DNA from: Elymus sibiricus
Taxonomy: Eukaryota > Streptophyta > Magnoliopsida > Poales > Poaceae
Assembly (NCBI GenBank): GCA_039707655.1
Contig: CM077671.1
Coordinates: forward strand, 245,767,095 to 245,831,094
Direction of reading: 5' to 3'
Length of the DNA stretch: 64,000 nucleotides
Of the stretch, positions 35,140 to 45,998 are shown piece after piece. Both the position numbers and the translations under genes were made by a program. Position 1 is the first letter of the stretch. Each line of letters opens with the position of its first letter. The notes beneath the pieces were generated by a model, which was not told the origin of the DNA, made no database searches, and saw only the letters and a program-made list of their open reading frames with translations.

Positions 35140-37455
35140 ATGCAGCCACCACAGCTGCGACCCGAGGACTACTCGTTGAAGGAGACAACACCCCACCTTG
35201 GGGGTTTCATGGCAGCAGGGGACAAGCGCAGAAGCACGTATGACCTTGTGGAGCAGATGCCGTATCTCTACGTGCGTGCTGTCAAGGCCAAAGACCTCCA
35301 TGCCAAGGATGGGACTGGGAGCTGCGACCCGTCGGTGGAGATCAAGCTTGGGAATTACAGGTGCACCACCCGCCAGTTTGAGAAGAATACTAACCCGGAG
35401 TGGAACCAAGTGTCTGCGTTCCCCAAGGAACGCATCCAGTCCTCCTATATTGAGGTCACTGTCAAAGACAAGGACGATTTCATTGGTCGAGTTATCTTTG
35501 ACCTCAATGAAGTTCCAAAGAGAGTACCACCTGACAGTCCTTTAGCTCCAGAGTGGTACCGTCTTGAGGGTCGGAAGGAGGGAAAGGTCGGAGAGCTCAT
35601 GTTGGCTGTCTGGATGGGTTCACAAGCAGATGAAGCTTTCCCAGAAGCTTGGCATGCTGATGCTGCGACAGTGCCTAGCGATGGTCTAGCAAGCATAAGG
35701 TCTAAGGTGTATTTAACTCCTAAGCTTTGGTATCTCAGGGTAAATGTTATTGAGGCACAAGACCTGCTACCAAGTGACAAGTGCCGGTATCCAGAAGTTT
35801 ATGTGAAAGCTACACTTGGGAATCAGTCCTTGAGGACAAGGATATCTGCAAGCAAGAGTGTTAACCCAATGTGGAATGAGGATCTGATGTTTGTGGCAGC
35901 TGAACCATTTGAGGAGCACTTGATTCTTAGTGTCGAGGATCGGATTGCGCCAAACAAGGACGAGGTATTGGGGAAAGTATGTATTCCACTGCAGAATGTA
36001 GACAGGAGGCCCGACCACAGGCCAGTGCACAGCCGGTGGTGTAATCTTGAGAAGCATGTAGCGGGAGATGGGGAACAGAAGAAAAAAGACGTCAAGTTCT
36101 CTAGTCGTATTCACCTCAGGATTTCTTTGGATGGTGGGTACCATGTTCTGGATGAGTCAGCACATTACAGTAGCGATCTGAGGGCCACTGAAAAACAGCT
36201 GTGGAAGCCTAGCATTGGGGTGCTTGAGCTAGGAATCCTGAATGCTCAAGGATTACTGGCAATGAAGACTAAGGATGGGCATGGCACCACAGATTCTTAC
36301 TGTGTTGCGAAGTATGGGCACAAGTGGGTCAGAACAAGGACTATCATCGACAGTTTCAACCCAAAATGGAATGAGCAGTACACCTGGGACGTGTATGATC
36401 CTTGTACGGTGATAACAGTTGGTGTGTTCGATAACTGCCACTTGCAAGGGGAGAAGTCCAAAGGAAACAAGGATAGCAGAATTGGCAAGGTACGGATCCG
36501 CCTGTCCACTCTCGAGTCTGGCAAAGTCTACACGCACTCGTACCCTCTTATCATTTTGCTTCCTACGGGCGTGAAGAAGATGGGTGAAGTGCAGCTTGCT
36601 GTGCGCTTCACATGCTCCTCGCTGGTGAACATGATGCAGCTGTACTCTCAGCCGCTGCTGCCGAAGATGCACTATGTTTACCCTCTGTCTGTCACGCAGC
36701 TTGATGTTCTGAGGCTCCAGGCTACTCACATGGTCTCGACGAAATTAAGCCGTGCCGAGCCACCTCTCAGGAAGGAAGTTGTTGAGTACATGTTGGATGT
36801 GGATTCTCACATGTGGAGCATGAGGAAGAGCAAGGCAAACTTCTTCAGGATTATGAAAGTGTTGACCCCCCTTGTTGGAGCTGTTCAATGGTTTGATAAG
36901 ATTTGTGAATAGAAGAATCCTCTGACCACTGTCTTGATTCATCTCCTGTTCATCATTTTGGTGGTGTTTCCGGAGCTGATCCTTCCGACCGTTTTCCTGT
37001 ATCTGTTCTTGATTGGGGTCTGGTTCTACCGGTGGAGGCCAAGGCAGCCACCTCACATGGACACTCGTCTTTCACATGCCGAGACCTCCAACCCTGATGA
37101 GTTTGATGAGGAGTTTGACACCTTCCCAACATCCCGTGCACAGGATGTTGTTCGGATGAGGTATGATCGGCTGAGGAGCATTGCTGGCAGGGTGCAGACA
37201 GTTGTTGGTGACTTGGCAACACAAGGTGAGAGGCTGCAGTCCCTGCTCAACTGGCGGGATCCAAGGGCCACTGCTATCTTTGTGACTTTCTGCTTGATTG
37301 CTGGTGTGGTGCTGTACCTGGCGCCGTTTCGCATGGTTGTGTTCGTTGCTGGGTTGTATGTGCTCAGGCATCCCAGGTTCCGCCGCCACGGGATTCCATC
37401 TGCTCCCCTCAACTTCTTCAGGAGGCTGCCGGCAAAAACGGACAGCTTGCTGTGA
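35140..37455 (+). pseudogene. Multiple C2 domain and transmembrane protein (MCTP/FTIP type) with premature stop
   Basis: A 772-codon frame, full length for the family, is interrupted by TAG at 36910-36912 (codon 591). Three C2 domains lie at about residues 40-145, 197-305 and 360-475. After the stop the same frame continues with a hydrophobic segment (HLLFIILVVFPELILPTVF), the conserved RWRPRQPPHMDTRLSHAE, a GDLATQGERLQSLLNWRDPR block and a second hydrophobic pair, i.e. the C-terminal MCTP (PRT_C) domain. The stop sits where family members have Trp before KNP. MCTPs tether ER to plasma membrane, often at plasmodesmata, and the FTIP branch aids florigen movement. The translated 590-aa product would lack the membrane anchor. 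Read-through or a sequencing error cannot be excluded. The start is the first ATG after the splice acceptor. Confidence 0.9.
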
Positions 37456-37916
37456 GACCGTGCCGTGCCAGGAAACATCAGAGTGTTTTCCAGAGTGTTT
37501 TCCAGCATCTACGACGGCATTGCATGGATGGAACCTGAAATGCGCAGACAATTTTTCTTCAAGAATTGTTATCTTTCGTTGTATGTTAATTTAGACTTGA
37601 GACTTTGATTTGTTCTGGATGGCACCTGGCTGACCTGTTTGCCTGTGTTGTTTCGACATGGATTTTCTCCTGCTGTCATCATTGAATTTCAGCTGTTATG
37701 TGTTCGTATTATCTTGTTACCTGCGTCTGTGCCCTGATTGCCTGGCCCTGACTGAATGTCCAGTTTAGTATCGACTTGATCCTCGTAAAAGGTGTTGCAT
37801 ATCTGTGGTATGATTTGCATACTAAAATGGTATCAGTGAGATCGATCGTAGCATGTGAATTATTGAGTTGTAGAACTGGCTTTTTCAGATAAATTGGCCA
37901 CAGACTTGTTGAGGTC
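37456..37916 (+). other. 3' UTR and downstream flank of the MCTP gene
   Basis: AT-richer sequence after the stop at 37453-37455 with no coding potential. Several T-rich stretches could serve 3'-end formation, but no site is certain. Confidence 0.5.
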
Positions 37917-37918
37917 TA

Positions 37919-37991
37919 CTCCCTCCGTAAAGACATATAAGAGTGTTTAGATCACTAAATTAGTGATCTAAACGCTCTTATATTTCTTTAC
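37919..37991. mobile_element. Stowaway-like MITE, right end degenerate
   Basis: A preceding TA (37917-37918) and ctccctccgtaaag start, then a near-perfect hairpin built on gtttagatcactaa and ttagtgatctaaac, ending cttatatttctttac. The expected closing repeat complementary to ctccctccg is missing. This is a common Triticeae element near genes. Confidence 0.8.
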
Positions 37992-38179
37992 TGATTAACC
38001 ATTGACAAAACTGCTCTCATGTTTGAGTTTTAGGGCCTGTACTTATATTTTAGTAATAAAGTAGCGTCAAGATCTGAATCATGTGTAGAAGCAACACATA
38101 TATGTAGTGACATTGACACCTAGAGTAAATCTTAGAAGCTGCCATTTGACTTTTAGCTTTATTTACTTGATTAATGTTC

Positions 38180-39137
38180 ATGGATCCTGATCTTGTTGGA
38201 GATGCCTGCACCGAAACAAATCCAAAAAATCTGGCTTATGAGAACAATGTTCTCTTCTACAATCTTTGCAATACCCTCACCCCAACAAACAGGCCTGATA
38301 ACATTGGAGGCATTGTAGCTAATGCGCTTTAAGCATTATCCATCGGTATAAACTTTGATCTGCCAGATCTATTCATCCGAAACTTAGCATATGCTGCTGA
38401 TAATGCTCAAGCTCTGAAGCCGTTTGCGCCTTGGATTATGTTTGCCATTAAGAATAACTAGGAATGATTTTTTTTGCCCTCACAAGCCGAAGGTTTTCAC
38501 TCCTCCCGCGAGAGATACCCTTCGTGTAATCAAGGATGCTGGTAAAGGAAAAGCTCCTGCTCTTGTTACTGCTTCTGCCTCAGGTCATGCTCCACGAGTC
38601 AAGAAAGTTAAGGTCAAAGTTCCCCATAATGAAAATCCATCGCTCTATGAAGTTTGTCTTCGCACTCAACAAGCCCTTGAGAGCCATATCAATATTGACC
38701 GAAAAGTAAAGATTGAAATGATGACTGAGATCAACTTGCTGCACAACTATCTTCGTCAAACTCTTCTGCATGAGCAAGAACAGTAAAAGCGCTCCTGGAG
38801 TCTTCTTCGGAAGCATTATGATCGGAAGCAGCTTCTAGCGAAGGGAATCGAAAAGAACTATGATTATCTCGAGCTATTTGAAGTTCCTCGCATCCAAAGG
38901 CAAACTCCGGTTTGGCCTCAACGTTTCGATTCCAAAGATCTGCTATTTGTTGAGCCTAACGATGATATTGAAGACACTGCATGCACCTTGATCTACAAGC
39001 CAGAGGCTCCCAGCTCCGAAGCCCCAACCACTGATACCGAAGGTCAAGCCAAGAGCTCCATTCTAGCATCGGCTTCCACCGTTGCTCGATCTCCATCACC
39101 AAACAGCTCGAGCTCCGAGGGTTCTTCAGATGAGTAG
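38180..39137 (+). pseudogene. Env-like ORF remnant of Sirevirus-like element F
   Basis: From ATG at 38180 a frame runs with stops near 38330 and 38459, then shifts frame and continues through 38469-38786 and on to TAG at 39135. The second part has a basic segment (HAPRVKKVKVKVPHNENPS), a helical part and a Ser-rich C-terminus (SPSPNSSSSEGSSDE). The position just upstream of the polypurine motifs and 3' LTR fits the extra ORF of Sireviruses (Maximus-like). No transmembrane segment is evident. Function unknown. Confidence 0.55.
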
Positions 39138-40072
39138 ATCCTCGTGTCCTTCTTATCCTTTTTGATACTTGTTGACAAAAGGGGGAGAAGAACAACGGGT
39201 GAATGATGAACATGCTATTTGCAGGGGAATTGCATTCGTATTTTGCTCTTCCGAACAATTTGGTCTTTCTGCACTCGAACTTGTTGCTCTTCAGTGATCG
39301 AAAAACGTTATATGCACCGCCTATGGTGCTCGAAAACCTTGTCGTCACGTACCGTTAATAACCCCTACAATTCAGTTTGCTTTCGTATCTATGCTTGCAT
39401 GGTTCCTTGAATAATTACTATCATGCTTAATTCTCGGTCACTAACTCTTCTTGCAGGTAACATAACAAGTTTTCGAGAAAGTTATGATTTCATACTCCTG
39501 ATCAAATATACTTCATCGAATATATTCTTTACTTAAGCTGTGCCGCTTCTATCTAACATGCAAGGATTTTTTGAGAAAGGTCCATACTTAGAACAAATTG
39601 CAATTAAATGATCAAGAAAAATATCTGACTTGAAAATCTCTTATGATCTCCTGTAATAAAATTGTTTTCTGTATGTCTAACCTGCAAGATACTCACTTTC
39701 TCGAATACTTCAAAATATATGTGTCGATAAAAATCTTCATGGTTTATCTCTGCGACAAATCATTTCAAAGTACTAATTTCTAACAAATCTTTTTCAAGAT
39801 TTTGTGTCGCAGGAAAATTTCATCGACCCGAGTGCATTGACAAGCTAATCGAATGTTATAATACCTCAATGAAACTCTACCGAAGATTTCTTTTGCTCCC
39901 AGAATGTCTTCACTCCTATGCATGACTCCACTCATAATATTTTATAATGATATGCATACTTTTAACGGGAGCGTATTAATTCTTCATGCTTATCTTACAC
40001 CAACTCAATTTGACCTTATCACAATTTCATTCATCTATCTTTCGATGTGCTCTGTTTTGTTAACAATCATCC
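39138..40072 (+). other. Element F non-coding region between env-like ORF and LTR
   Basis: It holds an internal polypurine tract aaaagggggagaag at 39177-39190, about 0.9 kb before the LTR-proximal one. Multiplied polypurine tracts are a known Sirevirus trait. No coding region is seen. Confidence 0.6.
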
Positions 40073-40085
40073 AAAAAGGGGGAGA
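40073..40085 (+). promoter_or_regulatory. LTR-proximal polypurine tract of element F
   Basis: aaaaagggggaga, one base before the LTR start tgttggtgc at 40087. Confidence 0.8.
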
Positions 40086-40086
40086 T

Positions 40087-41721
40087 TGTTGGTGCAATCA
40101 TTTGCCCTCTTGTGTTTTGGAGGTTGTTGCCAGAAACAGGCATGGACTGATTTGTTCGCTAGTGCTTACAGAGAGAAATAGTCCATGCAAGTCCGAGAAG
40201 AATGCAGGATTCGGGAGCTAGTTCGAGGAACTTCTTCGAATCCCTACTGGTGTAAAGAAAAGGATGAGCTATCCTTTGTTATGAAGTGTTGATGATCCTC
40301 TCGTGGTGAAAGAATTGACCCCTTAGAGTATTGCTGAAGAAAAGCAATCCACTCAGTGAGTCCGAAGGAAATGACTGCAATCGAGAAGATGAATACGAAG
40401 TGAAGACGTAGAATTTTTTCGCTGTCCTTTCTCTTTCATTGAGTTATAGGACCTCCGTACTATTAAGAGGGGTACAAGTTCTCTAAGCCTAGGTTCACTA
40501 TGATGCTTAACCCGAACCCATGAGAGATCGATAGAAATATCTTTATGCTTCGAATGATTACCTGTCAGCAGAAGACAATGTTCTTCAGTGCTGCAGGAGA
40601 TATCTTTCAGACTGAGGAGTTAGCATTTCTTGCTCAACAAGGAATGTTACCATTGTGCTCAAATTCCGACCGTTGGATTCGTGGCACTCAGCCTTTGGCC
40701 GATGCCCATGTCCAATTTGGTATTTTTCCCTCTAGGGAAGGTTGCGGCTATAAATAGCCACCCCGCTCCAACGTTGATCGTTGGCTGCTCCATTTGAGAT
40801 TTCAGAGAATTTTTTTTGACCATCCCCTCTCCAAAATGATTTGAGCTTAAGATCCACCGAGAGAAAAATCAAGACCCAAAACTTAGACAATGATTGAGAA
40901 TCACAGTAGAGCTAAGTAGTGTTCTCGTGCTTATTACTCTTGAGAGCTGCACACTCTCTAAGCAGATAGGCGTCGGCTTGAGTGACAAAGAGAAATTATC
41001 GTCTCTAAGTCAAGTATTCGGGAACCAAGAGTAACTGTGGTTTACAGTGTGACCAAGAGTAGTTATGGTCACCAAAGACAAAGTTTGTCGAAGGTTTGGA
41101 GATCGCCGAAAAGTATCTACCATGAGTTAAATCAACTGAAGCCTGATCAGCTTCGAGTTGAGGGAGAATAGGATGGAGAGAGTTTTGCTCCTGTGGTAAA
41201 TCACAAGTCCCTCCAACCAGACGTAGCTCTTTTGTAGAAGAGTGAACTGGTCTACCAAATCATCTGTCGCCATCGAGCACCACTAGTTTACTCTCTCCTC
41301 TTATTTATCTTTGTTGATTGTCACTCGCTATGATCTGACTGTCTACTCCTTTAAGTTTCGTTGTTGGCATAGTCCTCGCTGAATTATCCATCTTTCGTGC
41401 TCCTGCTTAGTTGATCTCATTTGATAGCATTTTACTCAGTGAGTTTGGATTAATGATAGACGAAGTAATCTATTGTTGTGTTACCATCATATATGTGAAT
41501 GTTATCAATCGCTATGTTAAAAGTGTGGTCAAATATTTCGTCGATAAATATGCTCACCTCACTCTCTAAGAAAGTTATCACATAGTTTTCCATCGCTTGT
41601 ACCTCCTGCTATCCACTCGTTATACTCTTTCCATTGCTGTGTTTGGAAGTGTTCAAAGTTTCGGAAGAAATTTTGAATCGCCCATTCACCCCCTCTGGTC
41701 GATATACTCTAGGTCCCTACA
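40087..41721 (+). repeat. LTR of Sirevirus-like element F
   Basis: 1635 bp from tgttggtgcaatc to ggtccctaca. It is bounded on the left by a polypurine tract and on the right by a primer binding site, so internal 3' sequence precedes it and internal 5' sequence follows it. A tataaatagcc TATA-like site lies at about 40748. It is the only copy of this LTR in the window. Confidence 0.8.
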
Positions 41722-41723
41722 AT

Positions 41724-41735
41724 TGGTATTAGAGC
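41724..41735 (+). promoter_or_regulatory. Primer binding site of element F, initiator-Met type
   Basis: tggtattagagc, one mismatch from the canonical initiator tRNA-Met complement, two bases after the LTR. Confidence 0.85.
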
Positions 41736-41785
41736 AAGGTACTCCTTGTCTCTGCTTATTAAGGTCTAACAACCTTGGAGTGAGT

Positions 41786-43870
41786 ATGTCACATGCAGGT
41801 GGATCCAGATACTCTGTTAGGATTCCTATATTTGATGCAAATGGTTATTTTCAATGGCAAACCGAATGAGAATCAAGATCCAAGCCAGAAGCATCGAGAT
41901 GTGGGAAATGATCGAAAATGGATATGTTTTTGGCGATCCAGAAAAGCCAACACTCGAAGATCTCACAAACATTCAACTTGATGCTCAAGCTAAAGACATC
42001 ATCTGTGACAACATCTCCATAGACATTTTTATTCGAGTTCAAAAGTTGGAAACTACGAAGCAAATGTGGAATGCTACTAAGGACGTTCATGAATTTTCTG
42101 TAGCTAGAGCCAAAAACAACACTGAAATGCTTCGTGTGATGGTCAAACATTTCAGAAGCCTTCAAGGAGAAAGTGTCACCGAAATCACTGAACGCCTAAG
42201 CAGCATTGTTACACGTCTTCGTCAACAAGGCATCGAAGACATTACTAATAAAGAAGTGGTTGAGAAGATGCTCAATGTTCTCAATGATTCCTTTGATCCA
42301 ATCATAACCCAATTCAAAGAAAGACCAGATTTTGATGAATTGGAATATCCCGAACTCATGGAACTTCTCATCATCCATGAAGAACAGACAGCAAAAATAA
42401 ACCAGGACTCACACTCCTCTTTTGAAGAATAAGGTGAAATATTTTCGGACTATGGAGGTTCGCAGGAAGACATAGAAGATCAAACGCTCGCTGAATAGAG
42501 AACTTGACAGATTGACCGAATGGTTAAACATTCTCTGCAGACAAAACTTGACTCTGTCCGAGCAAATATTGAATGATCAAGATTCTTAATCAAGACCGCA
42601 TCCTCTAGAAATGCAATGCTACAAGTGCAAAAGATTCGGTCATTTAATCACTGATCGTCTAGCATGGGAAATAGAAACACCGAGCAAACCATGGAAGACA
42701 CTTCACTACAGTGGGTTCTTCCAATGTTATACTAAGCTCCCGAATGAAAAACCTTCATCTTCTTCGACGAGACCAGTCACTAACATAAAGCCGAATGCAT
42801 AGATAGCTGCCAACATGAAGAAAATGTCTGCAATCACCGGTGCCTTCGCTGGAAGGACCATGGACTCTGACAATGATCAATCTGACTCCAGTTCCGATGA
42901 TGATGATGATGAATTTTATAGTCAACATGGCCTAGGAAGTGCTCACATTGCTCTCGGCTCTGATGAATTATTTCTCTCTAAGAAAGAATTCTTGAGCGAA
43001 GGAGGATCAGAATTCTGCTACATGGCAAAATCTTCAAAAGGTCAGGTATCATCCATACATCGAAAACCTTTGAATGATATCTCTTCGGAAAGCACTATGT
43101 TCACTAAACTTGCTAAGATAGCTAAATCTCAACAAGATGAACTTGAACAACTTGAGAAATACTTGAGTAAATCAGAAGGATTGTTGGTCGAATAGATGCA
43201 GAAAAATTAAGAGTTGTCTGAAGAGCATGAAGCTCTTTCTTCAACTGTTGATGATCATTCAAATCGCTATAATTCTCTCGTTGTTGACTTCGAGAATTTA
43301 TCAGAAGATCTCGTTAACAGGAATCAAGAACTCGAGTCACTGAAAGAGGGTTATAGTGCAATTGTGAAAGAAAAAGGTCTTCTTTTCGTCGAGCAATTTG
43401 AAAGACTTCCTGATGATTTTAACCCTTCGTGTTTAAGATGCCTAGAACGCGTCAACAATGATTCCACTGCTGAATCTTCACATGCGAAATCTATGAATGT
43501 GGGAACTGCTATCGAGGATATATCTAACCCCTCCACCGAGGAACTTGTTGCTCTCTCCGATGAAAATTTCAGTTTAAAGAACTGGCTAGGAACCGACATG
43601 CTTAGAACCCTTATGTGATGTGGTAAAGAAATCCATTTTGGACAAGAACCCTTGCAAAGAGGGTCTGGGTTTCAAAAAGAAACTAAATATTGATGGAACC
43701 TATTGGACCCCCGAACAATATCCACACAGTAGCTGCGTTCTCACCAAAAGCAAAATTCTTGAACCAGCTAGGCTCTCGGGATATGAATCTCTCGTTTCTG
43801 TTGTTACTGCTGAGTTTGATGACTCAAAGTACAAATTCTTCAAACAACAGAATGGTAAGGTTTTCACTTG
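41786..43870 (+). pseudogene. Element F gag, frameshifted and interrupted
   Basis: ATG at 41786 opens a short frame (YSVRIPIFDANGYFQWQ), which is lost by a frame change near 41870. The main Copia Gag domain (UBN2 type) continues at 41854-42432 with WEMIENGYVFGDPEKPTLED and LRQQGIEDITNKEVVEKML. A zinc knuckle remnant (CYKCKRFGHLITDR, 42614-42655) has Arg where the last Cys is expected. Acidic (DSDNDQSDSSSDDDDDEF) and coiled-coil-like parts follow at 42815-43618. The end near 43620-43870 resembles the Gag C-terminus (LNIDGTYWTPEQYP). Several stops make it non-functional. No pol follows. Confidence 0.75.
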
Positions 43871-44619
43871 ATATATTGGAGCTAATTGTAGGGGAGGTTC
43901 TCCTAAGAGACAAATTTAATTTTGCATGTCACTGCTAATATTAATATGTAGGGAATTTCCATTCGGCAAAATGAAGATCACTCAAAACATATATAGTACT
44001 GTGATTCCTTCGAGGGGAAACTGGTTAAACTCTCACCAGGAAGAATACATGCGCACCTCCTCATATCATTGTGTTCATGTATTCTCAAATAACTTCAATT
44101 CTTATACGTATGATTGCTCTCGAACTCACAGACATGTTACATGAAGTTATGAAAGAAAATGACCCCAATCCACAGAAGAAATGAACAATCTCCACTTCCC
44201 ACTCAAATGTGGGTTGTGAAGAAGAACTAATGTTTTTTTACTTTAGGACATGTCTCAGGAACCTTCCTTCGTATATCACAAGTTCTGAGACTTACTATTG
44301 AGAGTTATTTCTTCTTTCTTATTATCTTTCGTTAGTTCTGATGGATTTTCTCTTGTGTTTGTGTTTTGTCCGACAAACAACTCACTTATAGTTCCTTGAA
44401 GTGTTTGTGTTTATTTGGTTAAGTGTTTTGTTTCAGACCCCTCTCTATTCTATCTCTTCTAAATCTATGTTGTCCATCTTAAGCACGCAACTTGATTATA
44501 AGGAAGTTTCTCTTTGATGTTTTTTGATCGCGAAAGGAATGGATCTCGAATGTTTATCTAATTTTGTCCCAAGCCCATTTCAAACCTTTTGATTTTCCGT
44601 TCCACTTCCCGATTTTCTC
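43871..44619 (+). other. Element F interval where pol would be expected
   Basis: About 750 bases of AT-rich sequence without reverse transcriptase, integrase or protease motifs on either strand. Element F therefore appears to be a pol-less derivative. Confidence 0.55.
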
Positions 44620-45180
44620 GCAGGAAACGGTTGACACGTGCCCATGATCTCCTAATTATGATCTCATCCGTTGAATGCGGAGCGTCCGTTTTTTGAGGAC
44701 CGTAGATCTCAGAGAGGTGGTTTGCCCTCAAGGTTATAAATACCCATCTCTTCGTCTTTCTCCTATATTCCTCCGCTTGCATTTTCCCTCCAAACCTAAC
44801 CCTGCTACAGTCCGAGCCCTCGCTTGAAGCTTCTCCGGCAAGGAGCTCCGTCGTGCGACTCCCGTGGAACCTCGTCATGGAAGATCTTGCCGGCGCGGTA
44901 CATCCTCTCGCCGCATTGCCGTAGTAGATCTATACTGCCAAGTTAGGGTGTATAGATCCCGAACTGCTCCGTCTGCTCATTTGTTCTTAGATCCGTTCTT
45001 ACCGTGGTTATTTCTCATGTTATTATTTGTCTCCGGTAGATCTTTTAGTTTCACTAGATTTTGATGTTTACGGTTTGTAATTTTTCCTCTCACACATTCT
45101 TTCTCTCTTGTTCACTGAATGTTACCAAAGATTAGAAAGATCTCATATTTCTAGTAGATGATGTGACTAGAAGAGAATCA
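44620..45180 (+). promoter_or_regulatory. Promoter-like segment within element F
   Basis: A G-box-like acacgtgc (about 44634), a TATA sequence ttataaatacc at about 44736, then a C-rich leader and an ATG at 44876 opening a short frame of 66 codons. It may drive the env-like ORF, whose body would lie beyond the truncation point. The sequence stops at the junction with element B' at about 45180. Confidence 0.4.
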
Positions 45181-45998
45181 CCATGCAAGCTCATTTTCAG
45201 CAGCACCAAAAGCAGCAAAATATGCAAAATATAATCCACTAAAGAAAAAACTAATTGGAGCAATGGAGGAGTCACATACCAAGGAGCAATCCCTCAAAAC
45301 AGTTTGGGAAATGGAGCTCCGAGCAAAGAGATCGAAAATCTCAGGTTTGGGAGCAAGAACACGAGAGAGAAAGCAACCATGAATTTTTTTCTAGAGGTAA
45401 GAGGTGAAGTGGGAAGAAATACCAAGTGAGTGGGGTCCCGTGGGACCCACAAGGCATCTTGGCGCGCCCAGGGGGTGGCCGCGCCCTGTTGCCTTGTGAG
45501 CAACAGGGGCACCCTCCGGGATGTGTTTAGTTCCAAAAATTCTTAAATATTCCAGAAAAAATCATGCAATTTTTTTACGACATTCTAAGCACTTTTATTT
45601 TTGGGCCATTTTTTATTGCACGATTAATTCAGAAAATAGGATAATCATGGAATTTTACTTTATTAAATTACAAATAACAGAGAGCAAACTAAGGGTACAT
45701 AAGGTTATGCTTACTAAATTCATCGACCACATGCTCCTAAAAAAGAATCCATTAATAAGGTTGATCAAGTCTTATTAACAAACTATTTTCGAGTAACATG
45801 AAGCCGAAGAATCTTCGTATAACACTAGGTTACCTCAATGGGGATATGCATCTCCCCAATAATAATAATAATAATATCATATCTCTTTTTGACAGTATGG
45901 AGAGGAATTTTGAACTCCCCAATAGTTATTGTTGCTATTTGCTCAATATAATTGATATTATTCACCACACTTCGTTTCTTCGGAAAGTATACCGTGTG
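45181..45998 (-). other. Element B' internal leader and hairpin, minus strand
   Basis: This is the reverse-complement counterpart of 17077-17700 in element B. It keeps the GC-rich hairpin (arms cacaaggca at 45448-45456 and tgccttgtg at 45490-45498), the C/T-rich leader and the splice-donor context. It is cut at 45181 inside the candidate intron, so the env-like ORF is missing. Confidence 0.7.

Noticed and set aside
35767..36729. Minus-strand ORFs of 125 and 158 codons under the MCTP gene
   Set aside because: They are antisense shadows of a long conserved coding region.
37072..37551. Minus-strand ORFs of 159 and 151 codons over the MCTP C-terminus
   Set aside because: They overlap the conserved sense frame of the C-terminal domain and show no domain of their own.
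40545..40757. 70-codon ORF in the LTR of element F
   Set aside because: It lies upstream of and across the TATA-like site within the LTR, with no motif and no second copy to test conservation.
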